Below are positions 15,924 through 26,556 of a stretch of 33,501 bases of DNA, one piece after another. The DNA is from Hydrogenophaga sp. Lineage in GTDB: Bacteria > Pseudomonadota > Gammaproteobacteria > Burkholderiales > Burkholderiaceae_C. Numbering within the stretch: position 1 is the stretch's first letter; each line of letters starts with the position of its first letter. The DNA is taken from assembly GCF_022844385.1 (NCBI RefSeq), contig NZ_JALHLX010000029.1, positions 1 to 33,501 of the forward strand, read 5' to 3'. The notes under the pieces are model-generated. The model searched no databases and was not told where the DNA came from. It worked only from the letters and a program-made list of their open reading frames with translations. Made by a program: the position numbers and the translations under genes.

Positions 15924-18900
15924 ATGAAACGCATGCTGATCAACGCCACGCAGGCCGAAGAGCGCCGGCTGGCCATCGTGGACGGGCAAAAACTGCTCGA
16001 CTACGAAATCGAAATCGAAGGGCGCGAACAGCGCAAGGGCAACATCTACAAAGCCGTCGTCACACGCGTCGAGCCTTCGCTGGAAGCCTGCTTCGTGGAC
16101 TACGGTGAAGACCGCCACGGCTTCCTGCCGTTCAAGGAAATCTCGCGCCAGTATTTCGCCGCCGGCGTGCCGGTCAACCAGGCCCGCATCAACGACGTGA
16201 TCCGCGAGGGCCAGGAACTGCTGGTCCAGGTCGAGAAGGAAGAACGCGGCAACAAGGGCGCAGCCCTCACCACCTTCGTGAGCCTGGCCGGCCGCTACGT
16301 GGTGCTGATGCCGAACAACCCGCGCGGCGGTGGCGTGAGCCGTCGCATCGAAGGCGAAGACCGCCAGGAACTCAAGCAGGCGCTGGACCAGCTGGAGTAC
16401 CCCAACGGCATGAGCATCATCGCGCGCACCGCCGGCATCGGCCGCGACGCGCCCGAGCTGCAGTGGGACCTGAACTACCTGCTCAAGCTGTGGAACGCCA
16501 TTGACGGCGCAGCCCAGGGCGGCAAGGGCGCCTACCTGATCTACCAGGAATCGAGCCTGGTGATCCGTGCGATCCGCGACTACTTCAATGGCGACATCGG
16601 CGAGATCCTGATCGACACCGACGACATCTTTGAACAAGCGCACCAGTTCATGAGCCACGTGATGCCCGAGCACGGCCATCGCGTGAAGCGCTACCGCGAC
16701 GACGCACCGCTGTTCTCGCGCTTCCAGATCGAGCACCAGATCGAAACCGCCTACAGCCGCACCGTGCAGCTGCCCAGCGGCGGCGCCATCGTGATCGACC
16801 AGACCGAAGCATTGGTGGCCGTGGACGTGAACTCGGCCCGCTCCATCAAGGGCGGCGACATCGAAGACACCGCCACCCGCACCAACCTCGAAGCCGCCGA
16901 CGAAGTGGCCCGCCAGGCGCGTCTGCGCGACCTGGGCGGCCTGATCGTGATCGACTTCATCGACATGGACGAGTCGAAGAACCGCCGGGACGTGGAAAAC
17001 CGCCTGCGCGACGCGCTGCGCCAGGACCGCGCCCGCGTGCAGTTCGGCGCCATCAGCAAGTTCGGCCTGCTGGAAATGAGCCGCCAGCGCCTGAAGCCCG
17101 CGCTGAACGAAGGTTCGTCCATCCCCTGCCCGCGCTGCGGTGGCTCGGGCCATATCCGCGACACCGAGTCGTCGGCGCTGCAGATCCTGCGCATCATCCA
17201 GGAAGAGTCGCTGAAAGACAGCACGGCCGCCGTGCTGGTGCAGGTGCCGGTTGAAGTGGCCAGCTTCCTGCTGAACGAGAAGCGCACCGAGATCACCAAG
17301 ATCGAACTCAAGCAGCGCATCAACGTGCTGCTGGTGCCCAACAAATCGCTGGACACGCCCAACTACAAGCTCGAGCGCCTCAAGCACGACGACCCGCGCC
17401 TGGACAACCTGGACGCCAGCTACAAACTGGCCGATGAGCCGGACGAGGCCACCGGCTTCACCCGCCGCAGCCAGGAACGCACCAACAAGCAGGAACCCGT
17501 GATCAAGGGCGTGTTGCCCGACGGTCCCGCGCCTGTGGCGGCGCCCCGCCCCGAGGTGGTGGCACCGGTCGCCGCGCCTGTGGTCGCCAAAGCGGCTGCC
17601 GCACCCGTGGCAGCCCCCGTGGCCGCTGCACCGGCTGAAAAAGGCTTCTTCGGCTGGCTCAAGAGCCTGTTCGGCGGTGTTGACGCTCCGCCCGTGGCGC
17701 CCAAGCCGGCCGTGGCCGCGCCGGCCGCCAAGCCCGGTGCCCGCGAAGAGCGCGCCGAAGGTCGCGGCCCACGCGAAGGTGGCCGTGAAGGCGGCCGAGA
17801 TGGTCGCAGCCGCGGTGGACGTGGCGGCGCCGAGGGCCGTGGTCAGCGTGAAGGTGGTCGCGAAGGCGGTCGCGGTGGCCGTGACGGTGCTCGCGAAGGC
17901 CGCCCGGTCGAAGGCCGCGAACCGCGCGCCGAAGGCCGTGTGGAAGGACGCCCGGAAGGCCGTGCTGAAGGCCGGGGCGAGGGTCGCCGGGGCGAAGGCC
18001 GCGGTGAGCCGCGTGGCGAAGGCCGCAACGAAACGCGTGGCGAGCCTCGCACAGATGGTCGCAGCGAAGGCCGTGGCGAACGGGGCGAAGGTCGCCGGGG
18101 CGATGGTCGCCGCGACAACCGCCGCGACGCCGCACCGGTGGACGGCGCTGCGCCAGCCGACTTGGTGAACGGCACACCAGCCACTGCACCCGGCGAAACG
18201 AACGAAGGCGGCGACAACCAGCGCCGTGGTCGTGGCGGACGCGGTGGCGAGAACCGCCGCCGCCCGGCCGAAGGTGCCGAGGGCCAGGTCCCCGCTGCCC
18301 AAGGTGACGCAGCACCGGTCATGCAGGAAGCCGACAACGGCACCGACGCACCGCGCGAAGGTGAGTTGGTTGAAGGCGGCGACGGCGCTCCACGGGCCCC
18401 GCGCGAACGCCGCAGCCGCGACCGTTACGGCCGCGACCGGCGCGAGCGCGGCCCACGCGATGCCAACGGTGCCTCCGAAGGCGGCGAAGGCGAGGCACCC
18501 GCCGAGCTGCCCGCCAGCGAAGTGGCCTTTGCCGCCGCTTCAACGCCGATGGTTTCGCAAGAGCCGGTGGACGAAGCCCCAACGCGCAGCTACTTCAGCC
18601 TGCCGGTGGATGTGCCTGCGCCGGTGATGAACGAAGCCCCTGTGGCCGCTACTGCTCCGGTGGCGGCGCCAGTTGCAGCGCCGATGGCAGCTCCAGTGAT
18701 GGAACAGGCCACCCCGGCACCGGTGATGGAACCTGCCGTGATGGCGCCGGTGGCCGCTCCCGAGGTCGTCCCGGCCCCGGTGGCCGCTCCCGCACCCGCT
18801 CCCCGCGCGCCTGCACCGAAGCCCGCCGCACCGGTGGTGGTCGAGGCCCCCGCGGCCCGCGGTCTGCCGAAGGTCGCCAGCTTCTCGCTGCCCCTGGACG

Positions 18901-19115
18901 AGATGCAGCAGGTTGCCCAGGCCAGTGGTCTGGAGTGGGTCAACTCCAACGCCGACAAGGTGGCGCAGGTGCAGGCCGCGATCGCGGCCGAGCCCAAGCC
19001 GGTGCATGTGCCGCGCGAGCCCAAGCCGGCGGTGGTGCTGGACGATGGCCCGCTGGTGCTGGTCGAAACGCGCAAGGACCTGCGCGACATGCAACTGCCT
19101 TTCGAGACACGTTGA
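15924..19115 (+). CDS. rne: Ribonuclease E
   Basis: A 1063-residue endoribonuclease, the core of the RNA degradosome, acting on mRNA decay and rRNA/tRNA processing at the membrane. The N-terminal half has the S1 domain (about 36-120), the catalytic region with Asp301 in VDVNSAR and Asp344 in IVIDFIDMD, and the zinc-link CPRCGGSGH with Cys402 and Cys405. From about 530 the protein is disordered: Ala/Pro/Val-rich stretches, then about 130 residues rich in EGR, GGR and GEGR repeats (about 600-735) that should bind RNA, then another Ala/Pro/Val tract. A short conserved tail ends with [20 protein letters not shown]. The ATG at 15924 has AAGGA at 15910-15914. Partner-binding sites in the tail cannot be named by eye. 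Confidence 0.96.
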   Translation: MKRMLINATQAEERRLAIVDGQKLLDYEIEIEGREQRKGNIYKAVVTRVEPSLEACFVDYGEDRHGFLPFKEISRQYFAAGVPVNQARINDVIREGQELLVQVEKEERGNKGAALTTFVSLAGRYVVLMPNNPRGGGVSRRIEGEDRQELKQALDQLEYPNGMSIIARTAGIGRDAPELQWDLNYLLKLWNAIDGAAQGGKGAYLIYQESSLVIRAIRDYFNGDIGEILIDTDDIFEQAHQFMSHVMPEHGHRVKRYRDDAPLFSRFQIEHQIETAYSRTVQLPSGGAIVIDQTEALVAVDVNSARSIKGGDIEDTATRTNLEAADEVARQARLRDLGGLIVIDFIDMDESKNRRDVENRLRDALRQDRARVQFGAISKFGLLEMSRQRLKPALNEGSSIPCPRCGGSGHIRDTESSALQILRIIQEESLKDSTAAVLVQVPVEVASFLLNEKRTEITKIELKQRINVLLVPNKSLDTPNYKLERLKHDDPRLDNLDASYKLADEPDEATGFTRRSQERTNKQEPVIKGVLPDGPAPVAAPRPEVVAPVAAPVVAKAAAAPVAAPVAAAPAEKGFFGWLKSLFGGVDAPPVAPKPAVAAPAAKPGAREERAEGRGPREGGREGGRDGRSRGGRGGAEGRGQREGGREGGRGGRDGAREGRPVEGREPRAEGRVEGRPEGRAEGRGEGRRGEGRGEPRGEGRNETRGEPRTDGRSEGRGERGEGRRGDGRRDNRRDAAPVDGAAPADLVNGTPATAPGETNEGGDNQRRGRGGRGGENRRRPAEGAEGQVPAAQGDAAPVMQEADNGTDAPREGELVEGGDGAPRAPRERRSRDRYGRDRRERGPRDANGASEGGEGEAPAELPASEVAFAAASTPMVSQEPVDEAPTRSYFSLPVDVPAPVMNEAPVAATAPVAAPVAAPMAAPVMEQATPAPVMEPAVMAPVAAPEVVPAPVAAPAPAPRAPAPKPAAPVVVEAPAARGLPKVASFSLPLDEMQQVAQASGLEWVNSNADKVAQVQAAIAAEPKPVHVPREPKPAVVLDDGPLVLVETRKDLRDMQLPFETR

Positions 19116-19123
19116 TCGGGAAT

Positions 19124-19152
19124 CACCGTCAGGCGCCCGACGCCTGGCGGTG
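19124..19152 (+). terminator. Hairpin just after rne
   Basis: A 12-bp stem (19124-19135 with 19141-19152) with one G-U pair and a five-base loop lies nine bases past the rne stop. It has no T-tract and precedes the stronger terminator at 19161-19192, possibly protecting the 3' end of the mRNA. Confidence 0.55.
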
Positions 19153-19160
19153 CATCAACC

Positions 19161-19192
19161 AAAAGAAAAGCGCCCTCGGGCGCTTTTCTTTT
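19161..19192. terminator. Bidirectional terminator between rne and hemY
   Basis: A 15-bp perfect inverted repeat (19161-19175 with 19178-19192) made of a GC core and flanking AAAAGAAAA/TTTTCTTTT arms. Read either way it gives a stem followed by a T-rich tract, so it can end both rne and the converging hem operon. Confidence 0.88.
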
Positions 19193-19212
19193 GCGTGCTC
19201 GCCGATGCCTGT

Positions 19213-20523
19213 TCAGTCGAGCTGGGCCGCCTGTTTCCAGGCCGCTTGCGCCGCCGCTTCGTCACCGCGCTCTTCAGCCAGACGGGCCAGCGAACGCCAG
19301 GTGCGGCGCAACAGCGCGGCGTCGCGCAAGCCGTGGCTGGCCTGGGTGAGCAACTGGCTGGCCTTGCCCCACAGCTGGCGCTGCATGAAGGCCTGCCCGG
19401 CGAGGTACTGCAGCAAGGCGTTGTTGGGCGAGCTGCGCTGCTGTTGTTCCAGTTTCGCGAGCCAGGCGCTGTCGAGCTGCGGCAAGCCGGGCTCGAAAGC
19501 CATGACAAGTTGCCGCTGCTGCGCGGGCTCCAGGGCGTCGAACTGTTGCCACAGCGGCTCCAGCCAAGCGCGCAGGCGTTCGGCCACCGCCCGGGCCTCT
19601 TCACCGTCGATATCGCTGTGTTGCAGTACCAGCTGGTTGCCGCGCCGCGCCGCAGCCAGCGCCAGCTCGGGCATGGCACGTTCGCTGGCGTCCAGACCGT
19701 TCCACACCGTTTCGAGCTGGGCCATGTCGTGGGCTTCGCGCAGGGCGTCGAGCACCAGCCCACGCACGATGCTGCGCGAGGCTTCGGGTGAAAACGCCTT
19801 GTGTTTGGCGAGCAGGCGCGCGGTTTCGAGCGCCTCTTCTGTCGCACCGCCCAGGCGCGCCACCCGCAGCTTCAGACGCAGGGCCTGGATGCGGCGGCCC
19901 GCGCCTTGAGGCAGCTCGGCCAGGCGGCTGCGCGCGACTTCCACGTCGCGGTCTTCCACGGCCCAGCGCACAGCGCGCAACAGGGCGCCTTCGGATGCAT
20001 CGGGCGCCCCCTTGGCCAGGGCCGGGTCGAGCGCGGCCTGCAGGTTTTCGTCACGCCGCTCGCGGTTCTGCAGTGACTGCGCGCTTTCGGCCACCAGCAG
20101 GTGTGCGAGCACCTGCAACTGGTCGCGGCGCGGCCACTGGTTGGGCGAGACCGACTTGAGCTGATCCAGTGCATGCTGTGCTGCGGACTGCGCGCGCACA
20201 AACCGCCCGGCGAGCTGGTGCGCCAGCGCGTCCATGACCGAGCCCACCACCGAGCGTTCAACTTGCTGGCTGCGCCAGCGTTGGGCGCGCATGGGCAGAT
20301 CTCGGATGGCGCTGATGGCCTGCAGCGCAGCGTGCAGCAGCACGAAGCCGGCGACCAGGCAAAAAAGAACCAGGTTGAAGGAAACATCGAACCGGTAGGG
20401 TGGCCAGAACAGCGTGACCGTGCTGGCGTTGTGTCCGACCAGCAGCGCCAGCGCGACCGCCACCGCCGCCAGGCCCAGCAGCCAGAACACGCTGCGCATC
20501 GCACCCCGCTGGCGGCTGCGCAT
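19213..20523 (-). CDS. hemY: HemY-like membrane TPR protein of heme operon
   Basis: A 436-residue inner-membrane protein of the proteobacterial HemY family (not the protoporphyrinogen oxidase of Bacillus that shares the name). Two membrane helices lie at about 9-31 and 45-68, with a VTLFWPPYRFDVSFN loop between, followed by a long soluble domain of helical TPR-type repeats (for example the ALLQYLAGQAFMQRQLWGKASQLLTQA stretch). Its exact role in heme or tetrapyrrole metabolism is not established. The ATG at 20523 overlaps the hemX stop (TGATG), so translation is coupled; a second in-frame Met at residue 9 is possible. It is the last gene of hemCDXY, ending before the two-way terminator. Confidence 0.9.
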   Translation of the reverse strand: MRSRQRGAMRSVFWLLGLAAVAVALALLVGHNASTVTLFWPPYRFDVSFNLVLFCLVAGFVLLHAALQAISAIRDLPMRAQRWRSQQVERSVVGSVMDALAHQLAGRFVRAQSAAQHALDQLKSVSPNQWPRRDQLQVLAHLLVAESAQSLQNRERRDENLQAALDPALAKGAPDASEGALLRAVRWAVEDRDVEVARSRLAELPQGAGRRIQALRLKLRVARLGGATEEALETARLLAKHKAFSPEASRSIVRGLVLDALREAHDMAQLETVWNGLDASERAMPELALAAARRGNQLVLQHSDIDGEEARAVAERLRAWLEPLWQQFDALEPAQQRQLVMAFEPGLPQLDSAWLAKLEQQQRSSPNNALLQYLAGQAFMQRQLWGKASQLLTQASHGLRDAALLRRTWRSLARLAEERGDEAAAQAAWKQAAQLD

Positions 20524-21731
20524 CAGCGGCCTCCCGCGGCGGCGGCCAGCGCGGCCAGGGTTTCGTCGGGGCGCGGCACGTCGGTGGCCACCAGGTCGCG
20601 GCGCAAGCGGGCCACCAGGGTTTGTGCGCTGGCCACCTGCGAAGCGCTGGTGTCGAAGTAGCGCTCGATCGCCAGCTCCACCGCCAGCAGGTCGGCCTGG
20701 CTTGTGGTCCATTGGCGGGCCAGCAGACCGAGCCGGGCGTTGAGCAGCTTGAGCTTGAGGTTCTCGCGCAGGAAGAAGGCTTGCTCCGGCGCGAGCAGCG
20801 CGGCTTCGGGGCGGTCAATGCGGCTTACGCGAACAAGTTCGCGGCCACTGCGGGTGAGCTCGGCCCAGGTGCGCGTCCACAGCGCGCTCCACCAACCGGA
20901 GACACGGCTCCAGCCATCGCTGAAACCTCCATCACGGGCCGCAGCGTCGGTGCTGTCGATCGGTGGGGGCGTGGCAGCAGCAGTCTCATTCGGTGCTGCC
21001 GTTGCGGGGGCGGGTTCGTTCGCTGCGGTGGGCGCTGGCCCAGGGCTCGCGGGCCTGGCAACGGGCTCAGTCTTCTGGTGGCCCACCTGGTTGCGCACCG
21101 GCCATTCATCCACCTGCCGCGCCAGTTCGTCCAGGCGCAAGACCAGCGACGGAATGTCGGCCAACGGAGCGGCCTGGATGCGGTCGATGTCGCGTGCGAT
21201 GGCTCGCTGCACCGGGTTGAGTCGCGGCTGGGCAGCGCGCGCAATGCGCTGGTCGGCCGCGCGCAGGGCCGCCACCATGGGCTGTGTGCTGCCGGTGAGC
21301 AGGGCCTGCTGCTGCGCCAGCTTCACGGCAGACTCCAGATCCTGCACCAGGTTGTCGTCGCGCGAACGCGAGAGCGAGAGCATCAGTTCTTCGAGCTGGC
21401 TGCGTTGCAGGCTCACCTCGGAAAGGCGCACTTCGGCCACAGTCAGGCGGGCCTGCAGTTCCTGCGCCAGTGCTTCGGCCTGCGCAGCCAGCGTGCGGGC
21501 CTCCACGGCCTGCGCACCGCTGTCCTGCACCCGGCGGGCCAGCTCCTGCTGCGTGAAACTGAGCTTTTGCCAGAGCAGACCGGTGAACACGAGTGCAAGC
21601 GCACCGAGCAACAGGGCCATCCACACCAGCCCCTGCCCGGCGCGGCGCACCGGTGAGGGCGCGGGCGCGCTCTCCACAACAACGGGTGCCGTGGTGTCGG
21701 TGGGGGGTGGAAGCGGTTGGTTGGAGCTCAT
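20523..21731 (-). CDS. hemX: HemX-like membrane protein of heme operon
   Basis: A 402-residue single-pass membrane protein often annotated as uroporphyrinogen-III C-methyltransferase, although this HemX family lacks the methyltransferase fold. A proline-rich cytoplasmic N-terminus (1-30) leads into a membrane helix at about 33-55, then a coiled coil (about 57-125) and a helical periplasmic domain interrupted by an Ala/Pro/Thr-rich linker (about 220-262). The C-terminal part, with AFFLRENLKLKLLNARLGLLARQ, is the best conserved. The start overlaps the hemD stop (ATGA) and the stop overlaps the hemY start. Together with HemY it may organise heme enzymes at the membrane; this is conjecture in the literature and here. 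Confidence 0.9.
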   Translation of the reverse strand: MSSNQPLPPPTDTTAPVVVESAPAPSPVRRAGQGLVWMALLLGALALVFTGLLWQKLSFTQQELARRVQDSGAQAVEARTLAAQAEALAQELQARLTVAEVRLSEVSLQRSQLEELMLSLSRSRDDNLVQDLESAVKLAQQQALLTGSTQPMVAALRAADQRIARAAQPRLNPVQRAIARDIDRIQAAPLADIPSLVLRLDELARQVDEWPVRNQVGHQKTEPVARPASPGPAPTAANEPAPATAAPNETAAATPPPIDSTDAAARDGGFSDGWSRVSGWWSALWTRTWAELTRSGRELVRVSRIDRPEAALLAPEQAFFLRENLKLKLLNARLGLLARQWTTSQADLLAVELAIERYFDTSASQVASAQTLVARLRRDLVATDVPRPDETLAALAAAAGGR

Positions 21732-22588
21732 GATGCGGACCGCTCTGATTCTAGGGCGCGCAACACTTCGTTCAGGCTGGGACGTGATTCGATCACACGG
21801 CCAAAGCCGGTCTCGCGCGCGGCCTGAGCGATGCGCGGGTGCGTGGCCAGCGCCGTGGCGGCGCTCCATTGCGCTTGCGGCTGCAACACACGCAACGCCG
21901 CCAGCGCTTCGGAGCTGCTGAACAACCACACGCTGCCGGCCTTGGTGGCCTCAAGCATGCGCTGCGTATCGCCCTCGCCCAACACCGGCGGACGGCGCTC
22001 GTAAGCGACGCAACCGTCGACCCGGGCACCCGCGGCCTCGCATTGGTGGATCAACCAGTCGCGCCCGTTGCCGGCCACCGGCCCGGCGCCGGGTGGCGCG
22101 TCCACCGAGAGGCCGCGCACGATCAGGATGCGGCTGCCGGCGCGCACCTGCGGGGCCACTACCGGCCAGAGGTGTTCGGAGTCGAACTGGGCTGCGTCTT
22201 CGGGAGGCGAGTCGATGCGGTCCACCGCCACACCGAGCGTGGTCAGCGCCTGGGCCAGTTGGCTCGCGGTGCCGGGGCCCGGCGCCCAGAAGCGGGTGGC
22301 GATCGGGGACGTGGGCGGCGCCACGCCCTCGGCAAAAAAGTGGCTCACGGCCGCACCGCTGACGAACATCAGGGCATTGGCCTGCTGCCAGTGGGCCCGC
22401 CAGGCCTGCAACGCGGCCCTGGCCTCGGCCGAGCTGGGCTCACCAATGTCGATCAGGGGCAAGGCATGGGCGGGCCAGCCGTGGGTGTGCAGCACCTGCA
22501 CCCAGTGCGCCGCCTCGGTCGCGGGCCGCGTGACGATCAGCCGCGCCACCCGGCCGGGTTCGGGCCGCCGGGCGGTGGTGTCATTCAA
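21728..22588 (-). CDS. hemD: Uroporphyrinogen-III synthase
   Basis: A 286-residue cytoplasmic enzyme that closes hydroxymethylbilane to uroporphyrinogen III with inversion of ring D. The family is poorly conserved; visible marks are LIVTRPATEAAHW near the N-terminus, LMFVSGAAVSHFF, ILIVRG in the middle and VWLFSSSEALAAL. The start is an unusual TTG at 22588, supported by a strong GGAGG at 22598-22602 nine bases upstream within the end of hemC. Only four bases separate it from the hemC stop, and its own stop overlaps the hemX ATG. The gene is thus translated from the same message right after its substrate-supplying enzyme. Confidence 0.92.
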   Translation of the reverse strand: MNDTTARRPEPGRVARLIVTRPATEAAHWVQVLHTHGWPAHALPLIDIGEPSSAEARAALQAWRAHWQQANALMFVSGAAVSHFFAEGVAPPTSPIATRFWAPGPGTASQLAQALTTLGVAVDRIDSPPEDAAQFDSEHLWPVVAPQVRAGSRILIVRGLSVDAPPGAGPVAGNGRDWLIHQCEAAGARVDGCVAYERRPPVLGEGDTQRMLEATKAGSVWLFSSSEALAALRVLQPQAQWSAATALATHPRIAQAARETGFGRVIESRPSLNEVLRALESERSAS

Positions 22589-22592
22589 GGCT

Positions 22593-23546
22593 TCAGACCT
22601 CCACCGGCGGCGGTGTGGCGCCGGCCGCGCGCAGGTCGGCGGCCACGCGCTGGCCCAGCGCTTCGGCCTCGGCCAGGTTCTGCACGCGTGCCTGTCCGCT
22701 CACCCGCACCACCGCTTGCTGACCAAGTGGGTCGCCCCAGGCCGCGTCGAGCTGCAAGCTGCCGTCGGCCTGCCAGTCCGCATAGGCCGCCAGCGGCATG
22801 GAACAGCTTCCCCCCATGGCGCGCGAGACGGTGCGCTCGGCCGCCACGCGTTGCCAGCTGGCGGTGTGTGCCAGCGGTGCGAGGGCATCGATGAGGTCTT
22901 GCCGATCGGCGCGCACCTCGATGCCCAGGGCGCCCTGGCCCGCAGCGGGCAGCGAGTCGGCCGGCTCGAAGATGTGGCGGATGCGCTCGCCCAGGCCCAG
23001 GCGCTTGAGGCCGGCCGCCGCCAGCACGATGGCGTGGTACTGACCTTCGTCGAGCTTGCGCAGGCGCGTGTCGAGATTGCCGCGCAGCGGTTCGATGCGC
23101 ACATCGCTGCGGTCCAGCCGGTCAAGCGACTCGCGCAGCAGCACCAGGCGGCGCAGGCTGGAGGTGCCCACCACCGCGTTCGCCGGCAGCTCGGCCAAGC
23201 CTGCGCAGTGCGGCGACACCCAGGCGTCGCGCGGGTCCTCGCGCTCCATCACGCAGGCCAGCGCAAAGCCTTCGGGCAGTTGCATGGGCACGTCCTTGAG
23301 CGAATGCACCGCGATGTCGGCGCGGCCTTCTTCCAGCGCCACTTCGAGTTCCTTGACGAAGAGGCCTTTGCCACCGACCTTGGACAGGCTGCGGTCCAGG
23401 ATCTGGTCGCCCAGCGTGGTCATGCCCAGCAGCGTGACGCGGTGACCCAGACCTTCCAGCAAGGCCTTGACGTGTTCGGCCTGCCACAGCGCCAGGCGGC
23501 TCTCGCGGGTGGCGATGGTGATGGCCAGGGAGGTGGAAGTGGGCAT
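22593..23546 (-). CDS. hemC: Porphobilinogen deaminase (hydroxymethylbilane synthase)
   Basis: A 317-residue cytoplasmic enzyme that joins four porphobilinogens into hydroxymethylbilane. Marks include [15 protein letters not shown] (12-26), the catalytic HSLKDVP with Asp85, GTSSLRR (127-133), [15 protein letters not shown] (154-168) and the dipyrromethane cofactor attachment Cys248 in [12 protein letters not shown]. It is the first gene of hemCDXY and is divergent from ppc across 151 bases. No strong ribosome site precedes the ATG at 23546. The gap holds a CCCGGT/ACCGGG hairpin (23591-23607) and a TAGCAT -10-like string on the minus strand at 23622-23627. Confidence 0.96.
   Translation of the reverse strand: MPTSTSLAITIATRESRLALWQAEHVKALLEGLGHRVTLLGMTTLGDQILDRSLSKVGGKGLFVKELEVALEEGRADIAVHSLKDVPMQLPEGFALACVMEREDPRDAWVSPHCAGLAELPANAVVGTSSLRRLVLLRESLDRLDRSDVRIEPLRGNLDTRLRKLDEGQYHAIVLAAAGLKRLGLGERIRHIFEPADSLPAAGQGALGIEVRADRQDLIDALAPLAHTASWQRVAAERTVSRAMGGSCSMPLAAYADWQADGSLQLDAAWGDPLGQQAVVRVSGQARVQNLAEAEALGQRVAADLRAAGATPPPVEV
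22598..22602 (-). promoter_or_regulatory. Shine-Dalgarno site deciding the hemD TTG start
   Basis: GGAGG on the minus strand, nine bases before the TTG at 22588. It lies in the last codons of hemC and is the main evidence for the rare start codon. Confidence 0.6.
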
Positions 23547-23697
23547 GGAACTTGAGGAAAACAGGGGCGGAACAAGCCGCGAAGTTGGTACCCGGTCCGT
23601 AACCGGGAAGGGTGTTTTTGGATGCTAGCATGGCCCTTCCACCGGGTTTTCCCCAGATCACCCGGCCCTGTCGGCAGGCCACCCATCTACCAACACC

Positions 23698-26532
23698 ATG
23701 AGCCGAACGATCGCGCCCACCCGCACCCGACCCAGCAGCCGCGCCGACAAGGACCAGCCCCTCATCGACGACATCCGACTGCTCGGGCGCATCCTGGGCG
23801 ATGTGATCCGCGAACAGGAAGGCCAGGCGGCCTACGACCTCATCGAGCAGATCCGCCAGCTCTCGGTGGCGTTTCGCCGGCACGACGACCAGTCGGCCGA
23901 CAAGGCACTGAAGAAGCTGCTCAAGGGCCTCAGCGGGGACCAGACGGTCAGCGTGATCCGGGCCTTCACCTATTTCAGCCACCTGGCCAACCTGGCAGAA
24001 GACCGACACCACATCCGACGCCGCGCGGTACACGAGCGCGCGGGTGATCTGCAGGAAGGCAGTCTCGCGCGCACGCTCCAGCGCCTGCACAAGGCCGGCA
24101 TCCAGCCCGACGAGATCGTCAACACGCTCGCGCACAGCCACATCTCGCCGGTTCTCACGGCTCATCCCACGGAAGTACAGCGCAAGAGCATTCTGGATGC
24201 CGAGCGCGCCATCGCGCGCCTGTTGAGCGAGCGCGACGAGCAGGAACGCCTGCCACGCGAGCGCGCCGACATCGAGGCGCAGATCCGGGCCCGCGTCACC
24301 CAGCTCTGGCAGACCCGCCTGTTGCGCTTCACCAAGCTCACCGTGGCCGACGAGATCGAAAACGCGCTGAGTTACTACGAGGCCACCTTCCTCACGCAGA
24401 TCCCGCGCCTGTACCGCGATCTTGAGGAGGGCTTGGGCGAAGCCGGCGAGGCAGCCGTGATCGCGCCCTTCCTGCGCATGGGCCAGTGGATTGGCGGTGA
24501 CCGCGACGGCAACCCCAACGTGACGGCGCAAACACTCGAACTCGCGCTGCACAGCCAGGCCGACATGGTGCTGCGCCACCACCTCACGCAACTGCACTTT
24601 CTCGGCGCCGAGTTGTCGGTCTCGGCCATGCTCACCCGCGTGAGCCCGGCCATGCAGGCGCTGGCCGAACGCTCGCCGGACACCAACGCCCACCGCCAGG
24701 ACGAACCCTACCGCCGTGCACTCACCGGCATGTACGCACGCCTGGCGGCAACGCTCAAGACACTCACCGGCGGCGAAGCAGCCCGCCACGCCATCGCGCC
24801 ACAGGACGCCTATCGCAGCGCCGCCGAGCTGCTGGGGGACCTGCGCACGATCGAGGCTTCGCTCAAGTCGCACCATGGCGAAGCACTGGCGCGCGCGCGG
24901 TTGCGGCCGCTCATGCGTGCCGTGCAGGTGTTCGGTTTTCACCTCGCCACAGTGGATCTTCGACAAAGCTCCGACAAACACGAAGAAGTGGTGGCCGAAC
25001 TGCTCGCCGCAGCCCGCATCGAGCCGGACTACTCGGGACTGGATGAAGCCGGCAAACGCACCGTGCTGCTGCGCCAGCTGAACGACGCGCGGCCTCTGCG
25101 CGTGCCGGGTGTCGCCTACTCGGCGCACACACTGGGCGAGCTGGCCATCTTCGACACCGCGCGCAGCGGGCGCGAGCGATTCGGCGCGCAGGCCATTCGC
25201 CACGCGATCATCAGCCACACGGAAACCGTGAGCGACCTGCTGGAGGTGCTGCTGCTGCAGAAGGAAGCCGGCCTGATGCGCGGCACGTTGAATGACGACG
25301 CCGTCTGCGATCTGATCGTGGTGCCGCTGTTCGAGACCATCGAAGACCTGCGCAATGCCGCACCCATCATGCGCGAGTACCTGGCCCTGCCCGGTGTGCG
25401 CCCCATGGTCGAGCGCGGCACGGCGGAGGGTTACTGCGAGCAGGACATCATGCTCGGCTACTCCGACAGCAACAAGGACGGAGGCATCTTCACCAGCAAC
25501 TGGGAGCTGTACAGGGCCGAGATCGCGCTGGTCGAGTTGTTCGACTCGCTCAACCAAGGTCGCGACAAGCCCATTCAATTGCGAATGTTTCATGGAAGAG
25601 GTGGAACGGTTGGACGGGGCGGCGGCCCGAGCTTTCAGGCCATCCTGGCGCAGCCCCCCGGCACCGTGCGCGGCCAGATCCGCCTGACCGAACAGGGCGA
25701 GGTGATCGGCTCCAAATACGCCAACCCCGAGATCGGCCGGCGCAACCTCGAAACCCTGGTGGCCGCCACGCTGGAGGCCACGCTGCTGCAGTCCACGCGC
25801 AACGCGCCCAAAGCCTTCCTGACCGCCGCCGACGAGCTTTCGCGCCAGAGCATGGCGGCCTACCGTGCGCTGGTCTACGACACCCCGCGCTTCGCCGAGT
25901 ACTTCTTTGCCGCCACACCCATCCGCGAGATCGCCGAGCTCAACATCGGCTCGCGCCCGGCCTCGCGCAAGGCCACGCAAAAGATTGAAGACCTGCGCGC
26001 GATTCCCTGGGGCTTCAGCTGGGGCCAGTGCCGCCTCACGCTGCCGGGCTGGTTCGGCTTCGGAACCGCGGTGCACACCTTCCTGCACCGCGACGGCCCC
26101 AAGGGCGTGGCTGCGCAAAAGGCGCTGCTGCAGAAGATGGTGAAGCAGTGGCCGTTTTTCAGCACCCTGCTCTCGAACATGGACATGGTGCTGGCCAAGA
26201 GCGATCTGGCGCTCGCCTCGCTGTATTCCGAGCTGGTGCCCGACAAGCGCCTGCGCAAACAGGTGTTCACCGCCATCGAAGCCGAGTGGCACCGCACCGC
26301 CGATGCGCTGGCGCTCATCACCGGTGAAAAACAGCGCCTGGTGAACAACGCCGCACTGCAGCGTTCCATGCGCCACCGCTTCCCCTACATCGACCCGCTG
26401 CACCACCTGCAGGTGGAGCTGGTGCGGCGCTACCGCGCTGGCGAAAACGACGCCGACCGCAACGAACGCGTGCGTCGCGGCATCCACATTTCCATCAACG
26501 GCATTGCGGCTGGCCTCAGGAACACAGGGTGA
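23698..26532 (+). CDS. ppc: Phosphoenolpyruvate carboxylase
   Basis: A 944-residue cytoplasmic enzyme that carboxylates phosphoenolpyruvate to oxaloacetate to refill the citrate cycle. The catalytic His156 is in [12 protein letters not shown], the [10 protein letters not shown] loop is at 266-275, YSDSNKDGG follows in the C-terminal half and the mobile [14 protein letters not shown] loop begins at residue 631. The normal bacterial C-terminus ends [13 protein letters not shown], with the terminal Gly needed for activity. The ATG at 23698 gives an N-terminus about 15 residues longer than E. coli Ppc and has no clear ribosome site. It is divergent from hemC, a common betaproteobacterial order. 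The catalytic loop is written in unusually AT-rich, rare codons (see findings). Confidence 0.97.
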   Translation: MSRTIAPTRTRPSSRADKDQPLIDDIRLLGRILGDVIREQEGQAAYDLIEQIRQLSVAFRRHDDQSADKALKKLLKGLSGDQTVSVIRAFTYFSHLANLAEDRHHIRRRAVHERAGDLQEGSLARTLQRLHKAGIQPDEIVNTLAHSHISPVLTAHPTEVQRKSILDAERAIARLLSERDEQERLPRERADIEAQIRARVTQLWQTRLLRFTKLTVADEIENALSYYEATFLTQIPRLYRDLEEGLGEAGEAAVIAPFLRMGQWIGGDRDGNPNVTAQTLELALHSQADMVLRHHLTQLHFLGAELSVSAMLTRVSPAMQALAERSPDTNAHRQDEPYRRALTGMYARLAATLKTLTGGEAARHAIAPQDAYRSAAELLGDLRTIEASLKSHHGEALARARLRPLMRAVQVFGFHLATVDLRQSSDKHEEVVAELLAAARIEPDYSGLDEAGKRTVLLRQLNDARPLRVPGVAYSAHTLGELAIFDTARSGRERFGAQAIRHAIISHTETVSDLLEVLLLQKEAGLMRGTLNDDAVCDLIVVPLFETIEDLRNAAPIMREYLALPGVRPMVERGTAEGYCEQDIMLGYSDSNKDGGIFTSNWELYRAEIALVELFDSLNQGRDKPIQLRMFHGRGGTVGRGGGPSFQAILAQPPGTVRGQIRLTEQGEVIGSKYANPEIGRRNLETLVAATLEATLLQSTRNAPKAFLTAADELSRQSMAAYRALVYDTPRFAEYFFAATPIREIAELNIGSRPASRKATQKIEDLRAIPWGFSWGQCRLTLPGWFGFGTAVHTFLHRDGPKGVAAQKALLQKMVKQWPFFSTLLSNMDMVLAKSDLALASLYSELVPDKRLRKQVFTAIEAEWHRTADALALITGEKQRLVNNAALQRSMRHRFPYIDPLHHLQVELVRRYRAGENDADRNERVRRGIHISINGIAAGLRNTG

Positions 26533-26544
26533 ACGGGTAAAACC

Positions 26545-26550
26545 TAAAAT
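26545..26550 (+). promoter_or_regulatory. Putative -10 element of PHP gene (leaderless)
   Basis: TAAAAT ends six bases before the GTG at 26557, with no ribosome site between. Transcription would start at about the GTG itself. Confidence 0.45.
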
Positions 26551-26556
26551 CCACGT

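Noticed and set aside
17677..18168. A 163-codon second-frame product within rne that looks like a Lys/Ala-rich histone H1-like protein
   Set aside because: The composition follows automatically from shifting the EGR repeat codons by one base. No ribosome site or independent conservation is visible, although the resemblance is striking.
15732..18302. An 856-codon minus-strand frame opposite rne
   Set aside because: Low-complexity Ala/Val/Phe translation that simply reflects the repeats of rne; no start signal.
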